From positions 310,001-374,000 of the forward strand of contig JACCIC010000151.1 in NCBI GenBank assembly GCA_018907035.1: a stretch of 64,000 nt of DNA. The letters run 5' to 3'. The notes beneath the pieces are model-generated. The model was not told the origin of the DNA. It saw only the letters and a list, made by a program, of their open reading frames with translations, and did not search any database. Below, piece by piece: positions 33,665 through 44,865 of the stretch (position 1 is its first letter; every line of letters starts with the position of its first letter). This stretch comes from Sycobia sp. Sy_11 (taxonomy: Eukaryota; Arthropoda; Insecta; Hymenoptera; Epichrysomallidae). The position numbers and the translations under genes are program-made.

Positions 33665-34102
33665 TTATTCCGTTAAGGAAAGTTGTTCAAACGCCTTTTC
33701 TAGGCTTTCTATAGTTTCGGTGTCCTCCTTTTTAGTTGATTTATGTAGGCTTATTATAGCCTTTATAATTGTAGCAATAATGCCTTGTAAGTTTTTCTCA
33801 TCTCCTTGTTTTTCTTTTAGCAAGGTTATAATTTGTTGTTCTCTTTCTTCTGATTTTGTTAATTCGTCCTGCTCTTCGGCGAGCAGGGAATATATTTGTA
33901 ATATCGTATTTTTCAATTGTTTGTTTTCGGCTTGTTCTTTATTCAGAGCCATTTCCAATTGGTCTATTCTTTTATCTAAATAGTTCCCAAATTCCCAACG
34001 GTCGTGATCGTTGCCGATTAATGCATCAATATCTTGTTCTAGGCGTTGTAACCTAGTATCTGTATAGATACTAATTCCTTCGGGGTCTAGTATTGGTATC
34101 AT
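33665..34102 (-). CDS. coiled-coil ORF of the LTR element, gag N-terminal or separate
   Basis: 145 codons, intact, starting MIPILDPEGISIYTDTRLQR. The centre is a long heptad-rich helix (QLEMALNKEQAENKQLKNTI, KEKQGDEKNLQGIIATIIKA), giving a coiled coil of about 90 residues. There are no Cys motifs and no membrane segments. The charge mix and position between leader and zinc knuckles suggest the oligomerising N-terminal part of Gag. It ends with its own stop, though, and 600 bp of non-coding sequence separate it from the gag tail, so a separate accessory ORF is also possible. Confidence 0.55.
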   Translation of the reverse strand: MIPILDPEGISIYTDTRLQRLEQDIDALIGNDHDRWEFGNYLDKRIDQLEMALNKEQAENKQLKNTILQIYSLLAEEQDELTKSEEREQQIITLLKEKQGDEKNLQGIIATIIKAIISLHKSTKKEDTETIESLEKAFEQLSLTE

Positions 34103-34914
34103 ATATATTGCTGATATATATTTTATTATTATTATTGTCGTGTGTTTTTATATATGTAATTATATATATACTTTTTATTTAGTTTTACCGTGTTATTGGT
34201 AATGGTTATTGTTATTTTTGTTATTTTATTTATTGAATATTATTGTTATCGTTATTATTTTGTAGTGGATCGTTGATGAAGTTTTGACGTGTAGAAAGTT
34301 GCGTGAGAAGAAAAATAACAGGCGCGCTACCTCTAGTGTAATCAAAAATCGGGGAACGCGTGTTTGCGCAGATGTCCGTTAGGCGCGCTGTTGGACGTCT
34401 TTGTGTAGTTCGTGCAGAACTTTTATTGTGTGGCAGCGAGTGTACACGTCTAGCTTGCTACTCTCATGCTAGGCAATTGAACGATCACAGAGTCAGATAA
34501 GTTTCCTTTCATATATTTTTTGTTATTTCATTATTTATTGTTGTAAGTATATATACATATACATGTACTCGTATACTCTTTCCTTAATTTTTCTTTTCTT
34601 GTTTATCCTTTTATAAGTATACACTAGTGTGTATATATGCATATGTATACATATACATATGTATATACCTATGTATACATATGTGTATTTTGCAAAGGTA
34701 TATATATATTTATTTATGTGTATATATATAACCGCTGTACGGGTTTTTTTTCTTTTTGTATTTTTATTGTATTTTTTTTCAGGTTCTCTTTAATGACATT
34801 ATGGTGAGCATAAGGATTCGTCGGGTATGTTTTCAAAATAACCTTTTCAATGCTTCAATTTATTATTTCTTTATTATTTTTTTTATTTTTTTATTTCAAA
34901 TGTTACAAATTCTT
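34103..34914. other. leader region, AT-rich
   Basis: Non-coding; several ACATATGTATAC-type palindromic AT tracts (34550-34690). Frames on plus at 34756-35071 are hydrophobic Phe/Leu/Tyr runs produced by T-rich sequence and are not credible genes. Confidence 0.5.
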
Positions 34915-35496
34915 TTATTTATATGTAATTTGTTTAATTTTCCAGGCTTCTTGTTTCTTGAACCGTAGCACTTCTTTGGGTCTCGAATATTGGCATGAGA
35001 TACATCCCAGGCAGTCCTCTGTTGGGAGTTTACGCTCCTCGAAGCATTTAGCACAAGTGCTTTTGTGCTGAATTTCTACAATAGCATCGATGGAGAGCAG
35101 CGGGTACTGGTGTTGTACCTCCAGGTCACCTAGTGTGCCCTTAATGCCATAAGGGGTTCTGAGAACGTTACCATCGAGTGGTTCAAAGTTGTGATTGTGT
35201 GTGGAAAGTTTAGGGATAGTGTAGTGCTTGGACCAGCACGCTGAACACTTTTCCCTTATTTTTCCTCCCAATCAGTGGACACAAAGTGTGTGTTTGAACA
35301 GCTTGGTGCATTCTTCTGGGCTGAGTGTCTGACAGGCATCAGCAAATGCACCTTTGATTTGGGCAGTGCATTCGCCCAGCAGTTCCTCTCGACGGAGGGC
35401 CTTTAACCTGGTTTCTTTCTGTTTTCGCAGCTGTCTGCGTTTTTTCTGGGAGGCTTTATTAGTTTTCTTCACTGTCTGGTACCCTAGATTATCCAC
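34915..35496 (-). pseudogene. extra leader ORF, basic and cysteine-rich
   Basis: One minus-strand frame of about 194 codons, broken by a single TGA at 35272-35274. The N-terminal half is very basic (KKTNKASQKKRRQLRKQKET) and then helical (GECTAQIKGAFADACQTLSP). The C-terminal half has cysteine pairs EKCSACW, CAKCFEERKLPTEDC and LGCISC, suggesting one or two zinc sites. The frame opens without ATG, just after an acceptor-like TTCTCTTTGTTTAG (35500 region), so it may be an exon of a spliced message. It lies between the 5' LTR and gag, where these elements normally have only a leader. No family recognised; RNA/DNA binding is a guess from basic and zinc-like character. Confidence 0.5.
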
Positions 35497-35629
35497 TAAA
35501 CAAAGAGAACTGAGGTAATATTTTTCCTTTTTTTTTCTTGTTCAAATCTTCTCTCTCTCTCTTTCTTTTTTTTTTTGAAGCATTTGTTTTTGTTATTATT
35601 TGTTTATATATATTTTTATTTAATTATTT

Positions 35630-35670
<41 letters not shown>

Positions 35671-35897
35671 TTTTGATTCATATATTCTATAGTAGCTTAT
35701 ATTTTCTCTACTTTATTTTTATATGTAACCGAATAAGTGCGTGTATATATATATATATATATATATGTAAATATATGTGCTGCATGCATATATAGATTAT
35801 TTAAATATGTTTTATTATATAGATGAGTATCGGTATGTATGTATATATATTTCTCTGTATGCACATACACATATATATATTTTATATATTGTATTGC

Positions 35898-35941
<44 letters not shown>

Positions 35942-36170
35942 TACATATATATACAGAAAAACACATATATAGATATATATTTTTCACTATATATGTGTAT
36001 ATATGTTTTTTTTCTCTTTTTTTATATATATATTATTGTTTGTATACGTATTTTACTTTGTAAGTGTTTTTAGAAGTATAAGTTTATTATTTGTTTATGT
36101 TATTATTATTTGTTATATTTTATTAGTTGTTATAGGTTCCAAATGAATTGTTTGATGCCAAGTGCAAATA
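35497..36170. other. (TA)n-rich leader
   Basis: Several (TA)n and (TATG)n tracts (35637-35666, 35738-35766, 35900-35945). Open frames on both strands are Tyr/Ile repeats, not genes. Confidence 0.7.
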
Positions 36171-36188
36171 ATCCCGGCTGAGCCCCCA
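36171..36188 (-). promoter_or_regulatory. primer-binding site, tRNA-Pro-like
   Basis: On minus: TGGGGGCTCAGCCGGGAT. It is complementary to the 3' end of tRNA-Pro except for two positions, as I recall the conserved tRNA-Pro terminus. It lies 16 nt after the end of the 5' LTR (36205). A primer site is needed to start minus-strand DNA synthesis. Confidence 0.6.
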
Positions 36189-36204
36189 AAATTTTAAAGA
36201 CTAA

Positions 36205-37263
36205 TGTGACGTCTGGGCATTTTTACCCTTCCGTACACGGTACTCTTTATTTTTAGTACATACGTGTATTAATTCAATACACATATGCACCTATTGTTCT
36301 AGGCAGTTTTGAGCCTGGAGTTGCCTCCACTAGCTCGGGAATGCCTAGTCGATTGCTTAATGGCAACTAACAATAAGATGATGGATTTTTATGGAGGTTA
36401 TGAAATCCTATGCTAGTTTTACATAGGTCACAGTCCAAGGCTCTATTTGGATGTAATTTCCTCTTCTTTCGAAGGGGAAACTGAATCCGCCTCGGCCTAC
36501 CGACCTATTTCCCTATTTACTAAGGATGTATGGCTGATAAACTAGGGGGATGTTCAGTCCTACCACATAGGAGGACCAGACACTTCCCCGGAAAAAGGAG
36601 ATTGAAAGAAAAGGGAGAGAGAGAAATATTAGATTTTTTATTTTTTAAATAATAATGAATTTTAATTCTTACTTGTATACGGCGACAGAGAGAGGACTTA
36701 CGGGAGACTTCTTGATTAAACGCTGCTGACTGAAAACTGCTGACTGAATGAATTTTGTGGAAAAATCGGGGCTTTATATACCCGATTTTTCCATGATCAT
36801 CCGCAATCCCTCTCTCTGCTCCTCGTTTTTATAGCTTTTTTTATTACATTGTTTACTTTGTTTATTTCTAGCCTTAATACTAGTATAAATAATTAAATTT
36901 TATCATAAACATTCGTTATAATTTTTGTCTTAAATATTTGTTGTATTAGAAATGTAATATGTTTTACTATAAAATAAACATTGAAAATTGTACACTAGCG
37001 CATCGTTAAAGTACATATTTCGTTATCTATGAGACCTTCATCGGAGAAACATACGCTTCTGACGTATGATCTTGCGCAAGCCAACGTCTTATTTCGGCGG
37101 TATTATGAAATTGTTTTTCCTCGCCCAAATAAGATGATGACATGTTAGATGAAATTCGGTCATTTTAGTTTCGATTCTTATTCTACAAAACATTATTTAT
37201 ATATATATTTATTTATATATATACATATTTATTTAATTATATATTATTATATTATATATTTTT

Positions 37264-37318
<55 letters not shown>

Positions 37319-37387
37319 GTGTTAGTATATATTACGTTTATATATATACACCTATATATATATAGGTGTTAGTACGTATTATAATAC

Positions 37388-37434
<47 letters not shown>

Positions 37435-37595
37435 TCATACGCATTATAATGCCTTACATTTATATATATATATTTATCTTTACCATTATATATTATTTTT
37501 AAACTATAGTTTACATTTATACGTATGTGAATATATATATATTTACAATGTTTAAATTAATATTATTTTATTAAAATTATTAGCTCGCTGTTACA
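36205..37595 (-). repeat. 5' LTR of the large element
   Basis: About 1.39 kb, matching 23816-25060 almost throughout. Differences include scattered single substitutions, a ~20-bp gap near 36958 and an extra ~150 bp of (TA)n with GTGTTAGTA units at 37312-37460. On minus it starts TGTAACAGCGAGC (37595) and ends GACGTCACA (36205). Confidence 0.85.
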
Positions 37596-38339
37596 GTATA
37601 TTAAAATTTAAATAGAAAAATTCTTTTCTTTTTAATGATTAGTGTTAAACCTGCATTAAACATTGCTCCTGTTATTATTACAAATATTACATTATTTTTA
37701 CTTAAGTTTTTAAAATGACACACGTCCTTAATAATAGTAATCTTTTCTCAATAATATTACTTAATTATATTTGTGATGCTAAAAATTTATACATAACAAC
37801 GTAATTCTATATTGAACAATTAAATTTTAATATTTAAATTTAGACAAATTAACTGTTAATTCTACATTACGTTTATATTACCTAAATTCTAAGTATTTCA
37901 TAAGATTAATTTTATAAGTTCGTGAATATCTATATGATATATTTCATTATAAATGTAAATTTTCTCACCGAATGAGAAGATAGTTCAAACCAGTATCTTA
38001 TATAAAAACTATACAATTTGTTTGCAAAAATAATTTCATGAATTATGAAGAAGTTAGTAGTAGCCTAAGGAGTCATATATATTCTGAACACCTAATACGT
38101 TCCTCTTACTAAAAGTGGAATGGGATCTATTTATTTGAAACATTCATTATTTAGATGCGTTAAATAAATAAAGTTCTTTTAATATGATATTTTTATCTTG
38201 TATAATGATACTGAATATAAAAATTATTATTAAATAGTGATCCGTGAACATCTCTGTATATCTTTCAACAACTTTGCAGCATTAAATTTGACTTTCCGTC
38301 CTGTTTAACCAAATCATGTCAGGTTTCCTGTCAAATAAA
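37596..38339. other. AT-rich DNA, nothing recognised
   Basis: No frame or repeat partner seen. It is the flank on the 5' side of the LTR element. Confidence 0.5.
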
Positions 38340-39408
38340 CGTCATTTATGGGAAGCGCTGCTTCTATCCTTTAATATGAGGAAAAGTGCGGCTGAAGCCC
38401 TACTATATTCTTTGGAAAAGTAATAGCATGGAATGTATTGGTGCAGCGATGTGCTGGTTTGAATGGTTCAACACTATTGATTTTGATGTTGAAATCCAAA
38501 AAGTTTGAAGACAAGGAACTGTACGCTTTGCTGGATGAGGCTGCACGAAACATTTTAGAAGAATTTACTGCATTATTGGGTTTCGCACAATAAGCTGTTT
38601 TCCTGCGCCTAAGAGCATTGAGATTGATTCAAAAAGTTGGAAACTGGGTGCCGTACGAATTGTAGCCGAGAGACATGAAACGGATATTTTGCATACCCGA
38701 AATATTGTTGTAGCCGTATAAAAATAAATCATTTTTGCATTATATTGTCACTGGTGATGAAAAGTGTATTTATTATGATAACGATAAAGGCAGAAAATTC
38801 TATACAAAGCCAGACGAGCACACCCAATCGATGCCGAAACGAAATCTTCACGTAAATAAGATCATGCTCTGCATGCTTTGGGATCAAAAGGATGTCGTAT
38901 GCTACGAACTGCTTCAGAGTAGATAAAACATCAAAGGACCATTGTATCAAACTCAAGTTATTTGTTTGAAGCGAGAATTACAGGGAAAACGGCCAAAATA
39001 TTAGACCAGGCATAAGTATATCATTTTTCACCATGAGAACATTCCGGCATGCTATGCGGTGTGAGTCAAAAACTATTTGGAGAATAGTGGATGATAAATT
39101 CTACCTCCTCCGTCTTAGAGACCGCACTTGGCATTATCTGATGACCAATTTTTTCGATCAATGCAGAACGCTCTTACGGGAATATGCTTCCGTTCATTAG
39201 AAGATATGAAAAATTGGCTTTATTCTTCATAGACTCGAGAAACGAAAAATTTTTATGGCCCGGAATTCATAAATTGCCAGAAAGCTGGGAGAAAATTCTA
39301 GGTTCCAATGGACGATACTTCAAATAAAGGATATGTAACCTTTATGAAAAGGACGCTGAAGAATACATTTATGAAAAAAACGATGGAAACTTTACACCCA
39401 ATAGTTAG
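38340..39408 (+). pseudogene. mariner relic, irritans-like
   Basis: On plus, fragments of an irritans-group mariner transposase appear in order. They are FNMRKSAAEA (N-terminal helix region); KVGNWVPYEL just before the catalytic domain; YIVTGDEKCIYYDNDKGRKF with the first catalytic Asp; MLCMLWDQKDVVCYELLQ; HHENIPACYA, where the second Asp of the usual HxDN motif is replaced by Glu; and the C-terminal FFDQCRTLLREYASVH region. The stop is at about 39330. Many stops and frameshifts. GGAAACTTTACACCCAATAG near 39408 looks like its terminal repeat. Confidence 0.8.
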
Positions 39409-39449
39409 GCATAAGCTCCCTATATACGGTGTATAAAAAGTACGGTGTA

Positions 39450-39783
39450 TAGTAAAAGTAAAATCTGGAGTTGTTTACAAGATTAATTGCATGGATTGTG
39501 ATAAATACTATATTGGACAAACAGGTAGATATTTAAAAAAAAGAATTATGAGCATAAATATAGTTTACGTAGCTCACATATTACTTCCGGTTTAAAGGAG
39601 CATTGTTTAAAGTTTTTACATTCTTTTGATTTTGTGAATATGAATATTTTGGAATATGGTATTAATAATAAGTATAAAAGGGAGAGTCTTGAAAGTATTC
39701 ACATTTCCAGGAATCGAAATAATGTGAATTTAATGTTAAAGTCTATTAAATTGGATAACATTTATCATTCCTTATTAAATTGA
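39450..39783 (+). pseudogene. GIY-YIG endonuclease fragment of PLE
   Basis: [20 protein letters not shown], then [10 protein letters not shown]: the GVVY...KYYIG pair is the GIY-YIG active-site signature with the conserved Arg following, preceded by a Cys pair as in PLE endonucleases. A one-base frameshift near 39550 leads into [32 protein letters not shown] and IHISRNRNNVNLML, the rest of the domain, to a stop at 39781. In Penelope-like elements this domain sits C-terminal to RT and nicks the target DNA. The RT itself is not in this copy. Confidence 0.75.
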
Positions 39784-39883
39784 TTGGTTTTGAATATTTT
39801 GTTGAGGGGGATTTCATATTTAATTTACTAAATTTTGTAGTGCGGATAAGGTATATATAGAATAGAATATAAGGGTTAGCTTA

Positions 39884-39923
39884 GTCCTCGATGAGGAGCC
39901 GTAGCGAGCTTGAAACGTTGGAC
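39884..39923 (+). ncRNA. hammerhead-like motif, PLE copy (mutated core)
   Basis: GTCC, TCGATGA, GGAGCCGTAGCGAGCTT, GAAA, CGTT, GGAC. Same length and arms as the 49.5 kb copies, but CTGATGA has become TCGATGA, so this copy is probably inactive. Confidence 0.45.
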
Positions 39924-40195
39924 TACGTCTTCAATGAGGTAAGGGCGGTCAGGGCGGTCAGATTACACTTTACTAACATAAAATTTTTTCAGCTAATATT
40001 GGTATTTTGAAATTAGTCTACGGAGGTGATTTTATGCAAAGACAGTCTGACTGTCATTATAATTTTTAATTTTAATTTTTTATTTTTATTATTTTTGTAT
40101 ATTGATGTATTAATATAAATATATATTGATATTATTACGTATTATTTTCGATTGATTTAATTGGACTGTAAGACCAATGAAAATATTTATTAATT

Positions 40196-40990
40196 TAGGA
40201 TAATACCACGTACATCTCAAAACACATTAGCCATAATCTTTCCAGCTTATATCACCGTCTTTACCTCCTTTGGAGCCTATTCGCCTTTTATAATCCATTG
40301 TTTAGACTGTTCTTTCATCTCGGGAATGTAGTGGTGTATTCATGTTTTATCCACAGTGGTTAATCTACGCAGAATCTCATCCAATGCAACACATGCACTC
40401 TCAAAGAGCCTTAGAAGAGACCATGTGGTTGCATTTGTTCTCAGCTGAGAGCAAATGCAGAACCCATCGCGCAGATATTTTTTTCATGGCGAACTTATTG
40501 TACAAAATTTAAACGACGATACCTTTTGAAACCCCTGTGGCCTTAACTATTTCGCGCAATTTTATTCTTCGGTCACTTAACGCCATATCGTGGATTTTAT
40601 CGATTATTTCCGGGATACTCAGGTCGACGGGACGTCCTGAACGCTGTTCATCTTCTATTGATGTACATCCACGTTTAAATTCATTTATCCAATTGTAAAC
40701 TGTTGCAAAAACAGGGGCAGTTGTACCATGAACTGAATTCAACTGAGCTTTTATTTCTTTTTCTGTTAAACTATTTAAATAAAAATGTTTAATCACCGCT
40801 TTAAATTCACTTTTTTCCATTTTCTTAAGCAAACAAAAGTTATTTACTTCAACTGACGATAAAAACGAAACCACTAGATGAATATGGCTGCAACTTTGCC
40901 TGATACCTAGTCAGGCATGATGCTTACTAGAAACAGGCCCTTTGCGAAGCTACAAGCGCTATCTCTTAGATTTTCTAAGGACTTATTGAC
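40196..40990 (-). pseudogene. mariner transposase fragment, truncated by PLE
   Basis: On minus, 40874-40509 gives the intact DNA-binding part: MEKSEFKAVIKHFYLNSLTE, TVYNWINEFKRGCTSIEDE, RSGRPVDLSIPEIIDKIHDM, VKATGVSKGIVV. Further down, in broken frames, TTVDKT and IHHYIPEMKEQSKQWIIKGE hold the region of the first catalytic Asp; the chain stops where PLE sequence begins at about 40195. The ~50 C-terminal percent is missing. The outer end near 40990 (CAATAAGTCCTTAGAAAAT on minus) may be its terminal repeat. Confidence 0.75.
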
Positions 40991-41065
40991 CAGCTCTCGC
41001 TGGTTTGTTATATATCAATGTTATATATCAATATGTATTAATTATTAAGAATTCAATATTATATT

Positions 41066-41118
41066 ATGATTGTCATTATATTATGTCATTATATTATGTC
41101 ATTATATTATGTCAGTAT
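41066..41118. repeat. short tandem repeat, 13-bp unit
   Basis: About four copies of TCATTATATTATG, the last one degenerate. Confidence 0.75.
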
Positions 41119-41289
41119 ATTATAGTATAAAAATTGTAAGATCGATAAAAATATATATTAATTTAATTCAAGACTTCATTATAAAAGGCCAATTTTTTCC
41201 CTATTATTATAACTTATTTAAAGACTAGATATTAAAACTTATCTGCAAAAAACAACTTTTAACCACAGTAAAATAGTTAAGCGAGTTTG

Positions 41290-41753
41290 ATGTGTCTTAG
41301 CATAGTAAGAATTTTAAATACATCTTCTCATGTATTTTATAAAACATTTATATAAAATATTTTTCTAAATTTAGTAATATATTAAGACAAAAATACGTAC
41401 AATAACGTCTTAGAACAATGGATCATTAAAATGAAAGGCTAAGTGCATTTTATATACGTTCCTATATCTATCAGCATGTATAGTTTATACAAATATATCT
41501 AAAACTTTAAAAAATAATAATAAGTAAGTAGTTTTAACGGAAATGCGGCTTAATAAAGTAATGAGGTCATTTGCCAATAGCCGAGCTGATTTTCACATTA
41601 ATTGGCCACGCTTGGACTCATAAAAAAGAGTTAATTATCTTGAATTGTCGATGTTTTCAGGTCAACATTCTTCTACTATTTTTTTTGATAATTCATTATT
41701 ATTAAAAAAAGTAGGTATGAAGTTCCCAGGTACGTTTGCACAATGTTTATTCA
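41290..41753 (+). repeat. dispersed AT-rich repeat adjoining the palindrome
   Basis: The reverse complement of parts of 59700-60680 shares CATTTTATA...CTGCATTTTATAT, AGCCGAGTTTATTTTCACAT, GGATCATTAAAA, and the ATATCTAAAAC block. A short related block (GCATGTATAGTTT) also occurs at 53570-53640. The family is unnamed to me. Confidence 0.45.
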
Positions 41754-44591
41754 AACACCGGTTTCAAGATTTTGCTTGAAAATTTTTTTTGTCCAAAATA
41801 TAACCTAAAGTTCGAAAAGATTGGAAGATTTACTCTAAAATCTTTATAGTTCAAATTGATTAACTCAGACTAGTTTCTAGTAACTAGACTAGACCATATC
41901 TATGTCGAACTAATACAGTTTACACTTTGTTTCGTCAATTAATTTGGAGTGAATTAAAAACAATAAATTGCTAAAATTTTTAAACATTCATAATTTAATT
42001 GTCCAAATAATTGTAACATATCTGCCCGTCAACTGAGACTGATTGTGAAAAATAGTATTTAATCTAATATTCTTATTTATAAAATTTAAACGATTGAATT
42101 GTTTGTCCTTTAAAGTTTTTAACAGTTAATATGTTATTTACTTCGCTTTTAAAGTTTAAATAATATAGCATATAAATGAAAAATTTCGTCATAGATACGA
42201 TTAATATAGTTAATATAACAATTGATTTCAAGTATGATGGTTTTAGAGTAAATGTACCAATTTTTTCAAAATTCATATGTGGATAGGTTTGAAAAAAATT
42301 TTTTTCATCGAAATCCTCAAATAGGCGTTCATTAATTATATATATATAATCTCAAATGAATTATTTACACCTGATTTTATTCATCACTTTTAACAAACAA
42401 CTTTTTTATTCAATAATAATGAGTAATAATTTCGAAGCTTACACGAATTGGTACTCATACAGATTTACATATACTTGACTATGTAAAAATTGACTTCAAT
42501 ACTTTCTTTTGCTTAAATTAGAAATAATTGAATATAATTGAAATGTCATTTTATTATTAGGATTATTTTACGGTTATTGTTTTAAATTTGTACAGGTTTC
42601 ATGAAATTTTTGAATATTTTAAAATTGTCTGAATGATTCACAGCGTATATATCATTATTATTGAATAAAAAAGTTGTTTGTTAAAAGTGATGAATAAAAT
42701 CAAATGTACATAATTCATTTGAGATTATTTTCGACAAGGCGAACTGTCATTTCGGATGAGGATTTTTTATCCTTGTTCAATTACTTCAATTACTGTATTT
42801 ACTGTTAAAATGAACAAAAACTAAAAATCTTTTTAAGACACCAAATGACAACCACACATTACAAATTTAAAGGAAGTTTTGAAAAATTAATAAGCTGGAA
42901 ACTAGATATTTTATAACCTTCTGATATGGTATTAAAATTACTGAATTTAATTATTCCCGTACAATTTTGGAATTAAAGAAAATAAAAAAAAATATTTAAA
43001 CTATTCTAATATAATATAATGTAATAAATGCAAAAGATTTTGGATCAATAAATTCTGTAAAATGTAAAGAAAAATTATATATAAATTTTAAAGGATATAA
43101 TTATATATTTGTTATAACATAAAACGTATCACACATATTGTAATATTCTTACGAATCTAAATGTTAACGTATATGTAAACGTATATGTACGTAAATGTGC
43201 ATACTAATATAAATGAAAAATAGCAAACTTCCGATTAGTTTCCTCGTCTAATTTTGATGAAAGCGTATGAACTTATATTTTTTAAGCTACTAGTTAGAAG
43301 TATCGTACTGACTTTTAGATTTTCGATTTTCGTAGCGTAAGCCATAAAAGTAATGGTTTGAACGAACTTATCTCGAAAATTAAGAAATTTTTTGTGATCT
43401 AAAATTATTATTTAAAATATTTTTTGAGATTTTTCGTATTGCGTAAGATAAATTAGGAAGACCATTATATTTTTCTGCTTTACACCATAAAAATCGACAA
43501 TCTAAATGCCAGTACAATATTCCGAAATTGTGCATGTAGTTTATTTATATTATTATTCATTGTATGAAAATAATTATATTCATATTAATATTTAATATTA
43601 ACAAAAAAACAACTGAATTTATCTACAATACTTGTACCATTTCATGTTTCTATATTTATTTGTTTACATGTTTTAATAATTGAATATACTAAATAAAACT
43701 TCATTAATAAACTAATTTATACAAATGTTTATTAATTTTTAATAAAAATAACAGACGAGAATGTTGTCAGAACGAGACGATATGCATCAAAAAGTGGCGT
43801 AACATGGATTAAATGTTTATTGCTAAAGCCATGATTTATTTAACAAAATTTAGATATAAATCATTCAAAAAGATTACTCAAGAAGCAATATTATGAATTT
43901 TTCAAAAATTTGAACCTGCTGCAATTTTACAGATTTTTTAAGTTGCAAAAAGATTGCAAAATTTGTATTTCTAAAAATCATAAATTTTTTAATATGCATT
44001 TTGGAAGAATAATTCTTAGATTCTTTTTTATTTGAAATAATCTATTTTTTCAGAAAAAAATTTTCCGATATCACATTTTCATTCTCTTCCATTTGTTGAA
44101 ATAAAAGTGATTTAAACAATGTACTGCCCCGATTTTTAAAAAAGACCTCAGGATTCGTGCTCTACGAGTCAAAATACATAAGAAGTAAATTTTTTATTTG
44201 CGGACATCTCATTTCATAAGGGAAGTATAGCCAGCACGAGATCTGCAAAACAAAAACGAAACAATCAACTCATATACATGTATAGTGAATCGGACGGTAG
44301 CACGCTGTAGGCAAGTTAACTACACACATATTGCACAGTAATTACTATGTATATCTATATATTCTATTATATATAGACACACAGATTTATAGTACGGATT
44401 CAAATAATCTTAAAAGGAATATATATGATAAATGTGAAATGTGTGTGTATGTTAAATACAAAATATAATTCTATACTTGCATACTTTGGAATTAATTTTA
44501 AACCCAGGCTACAAATATTCTTTGAATCCCAGCAACAACTATTAAAATATTGAGTATAGAATTGACATACTAATGTAATTTTATAAAATAT
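41754..44591 (+). repeat. left arm of a ~6-kb palindrome
   Basis: This 2.84-kb arm is repeated in reverse complement at 44866-47682 with few differences: single substitutions, and a gap of ~24 bp on the right (near 46998) where the left has AGCTTACACGAATTGGTACTCAT (42438-42460). It contains no recognisable protein; the short frames in it are mirrored in the other arm. It also includes a secondary ~80-bp inverted repeat (42344-42424 against 42650-42730). Confidence 0.85.
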
Positions 44592-44865
44592 AAAACAAAA
44601 ACGAAACAATCAACTCATATACATGTATAGTGAATCGGACGGTAGCACGCTGTAGGCAAGTCAACTACACACATATTGCACAGTAATTACTATGTAATTA
44701 CATATATAATATATAGTATATATTAGTATATATATATATATATATATATACAGTAATTTTATATATTATTTTACCGTTAATTAAATTATTTCGTGCAAAT
44801 ATTTAACCTTTAAAATGATGATGTAATTATTGTATATATAAAAACTTATGTGAAAAAGTATGAGA
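44592..44865. repeat. palindrome spacer with an extra direct copy of arm sequence
   Basis: The first ~105 bp (44592-44698) directly repeat 44250-44355 of the left arm (GAAACAATCAACTC, GAATCGGACGGTAGCACG, CATATTGCACAGTAATTAC). A (TA)n tract and unrelated AT-rich sequence follow. Confidence 0.75.

Larger units (their letters stand above)
23816..37595 (-). mobile_element. 13.8-kb env-bearing Gypsy-type LTR element, near-complete, dead
   Basis: Two direct copies of an LTR (TGTGACGTCTGGGC...CTGTTACA on plus) bound a minus-strand internal region. Its order is leader ORF, coiled-coil ORF, gag zinc knuckles, tandem proteases, RT, RNase H, spacer, integrase, glycoprotein. RT and integrase motifs and the integrase-last pol order make it Ty3/Gypsy-like (Metaviridae). 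It is unusually long for the group. The LTR pair differs by scattered substitutions and a (TA)n-containing insertion of about 150 bp in the right copy, which suggests moderate age. The internal region has at least eight in-frame stops and two frameshifts, so it cannot encode a working element. Confidence 0.85.
39430..40195 (+). mobile_element. Penelope-like element, 5'-truncated
   Basis: Contains the 3' end of the PLE reading frame with a GIY-YIG nuclease, then a 3' region with a hammerhead-like motif, the CAGCTAATATT...TAGTCTACGG segment and the terminal ATTGGACTGTAAGACCAATGA block shared with 21104-21668 and 49183-50182. It is truncated at its 5' side, as typical for target-primed retroelements. 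It ends in TATTTATTAATTTA, beyond which another mariner begins. Confidence 0.75.

Noticed and set aside
35697..36063. Frames of 74-96 codons rich in Tyr and Ile
   Set aside because: Direct translation of (TA)n/(TATG)n tracts. The same applies at 12391-12636, 18778-18975, 24776-24967 and 50387-50623.
23811..37600. Target-site duplication of the large LTR element
   Set aside because: The flanks (TAAAT on the left, GTATA on the right) do not match, so I did not annotate one.
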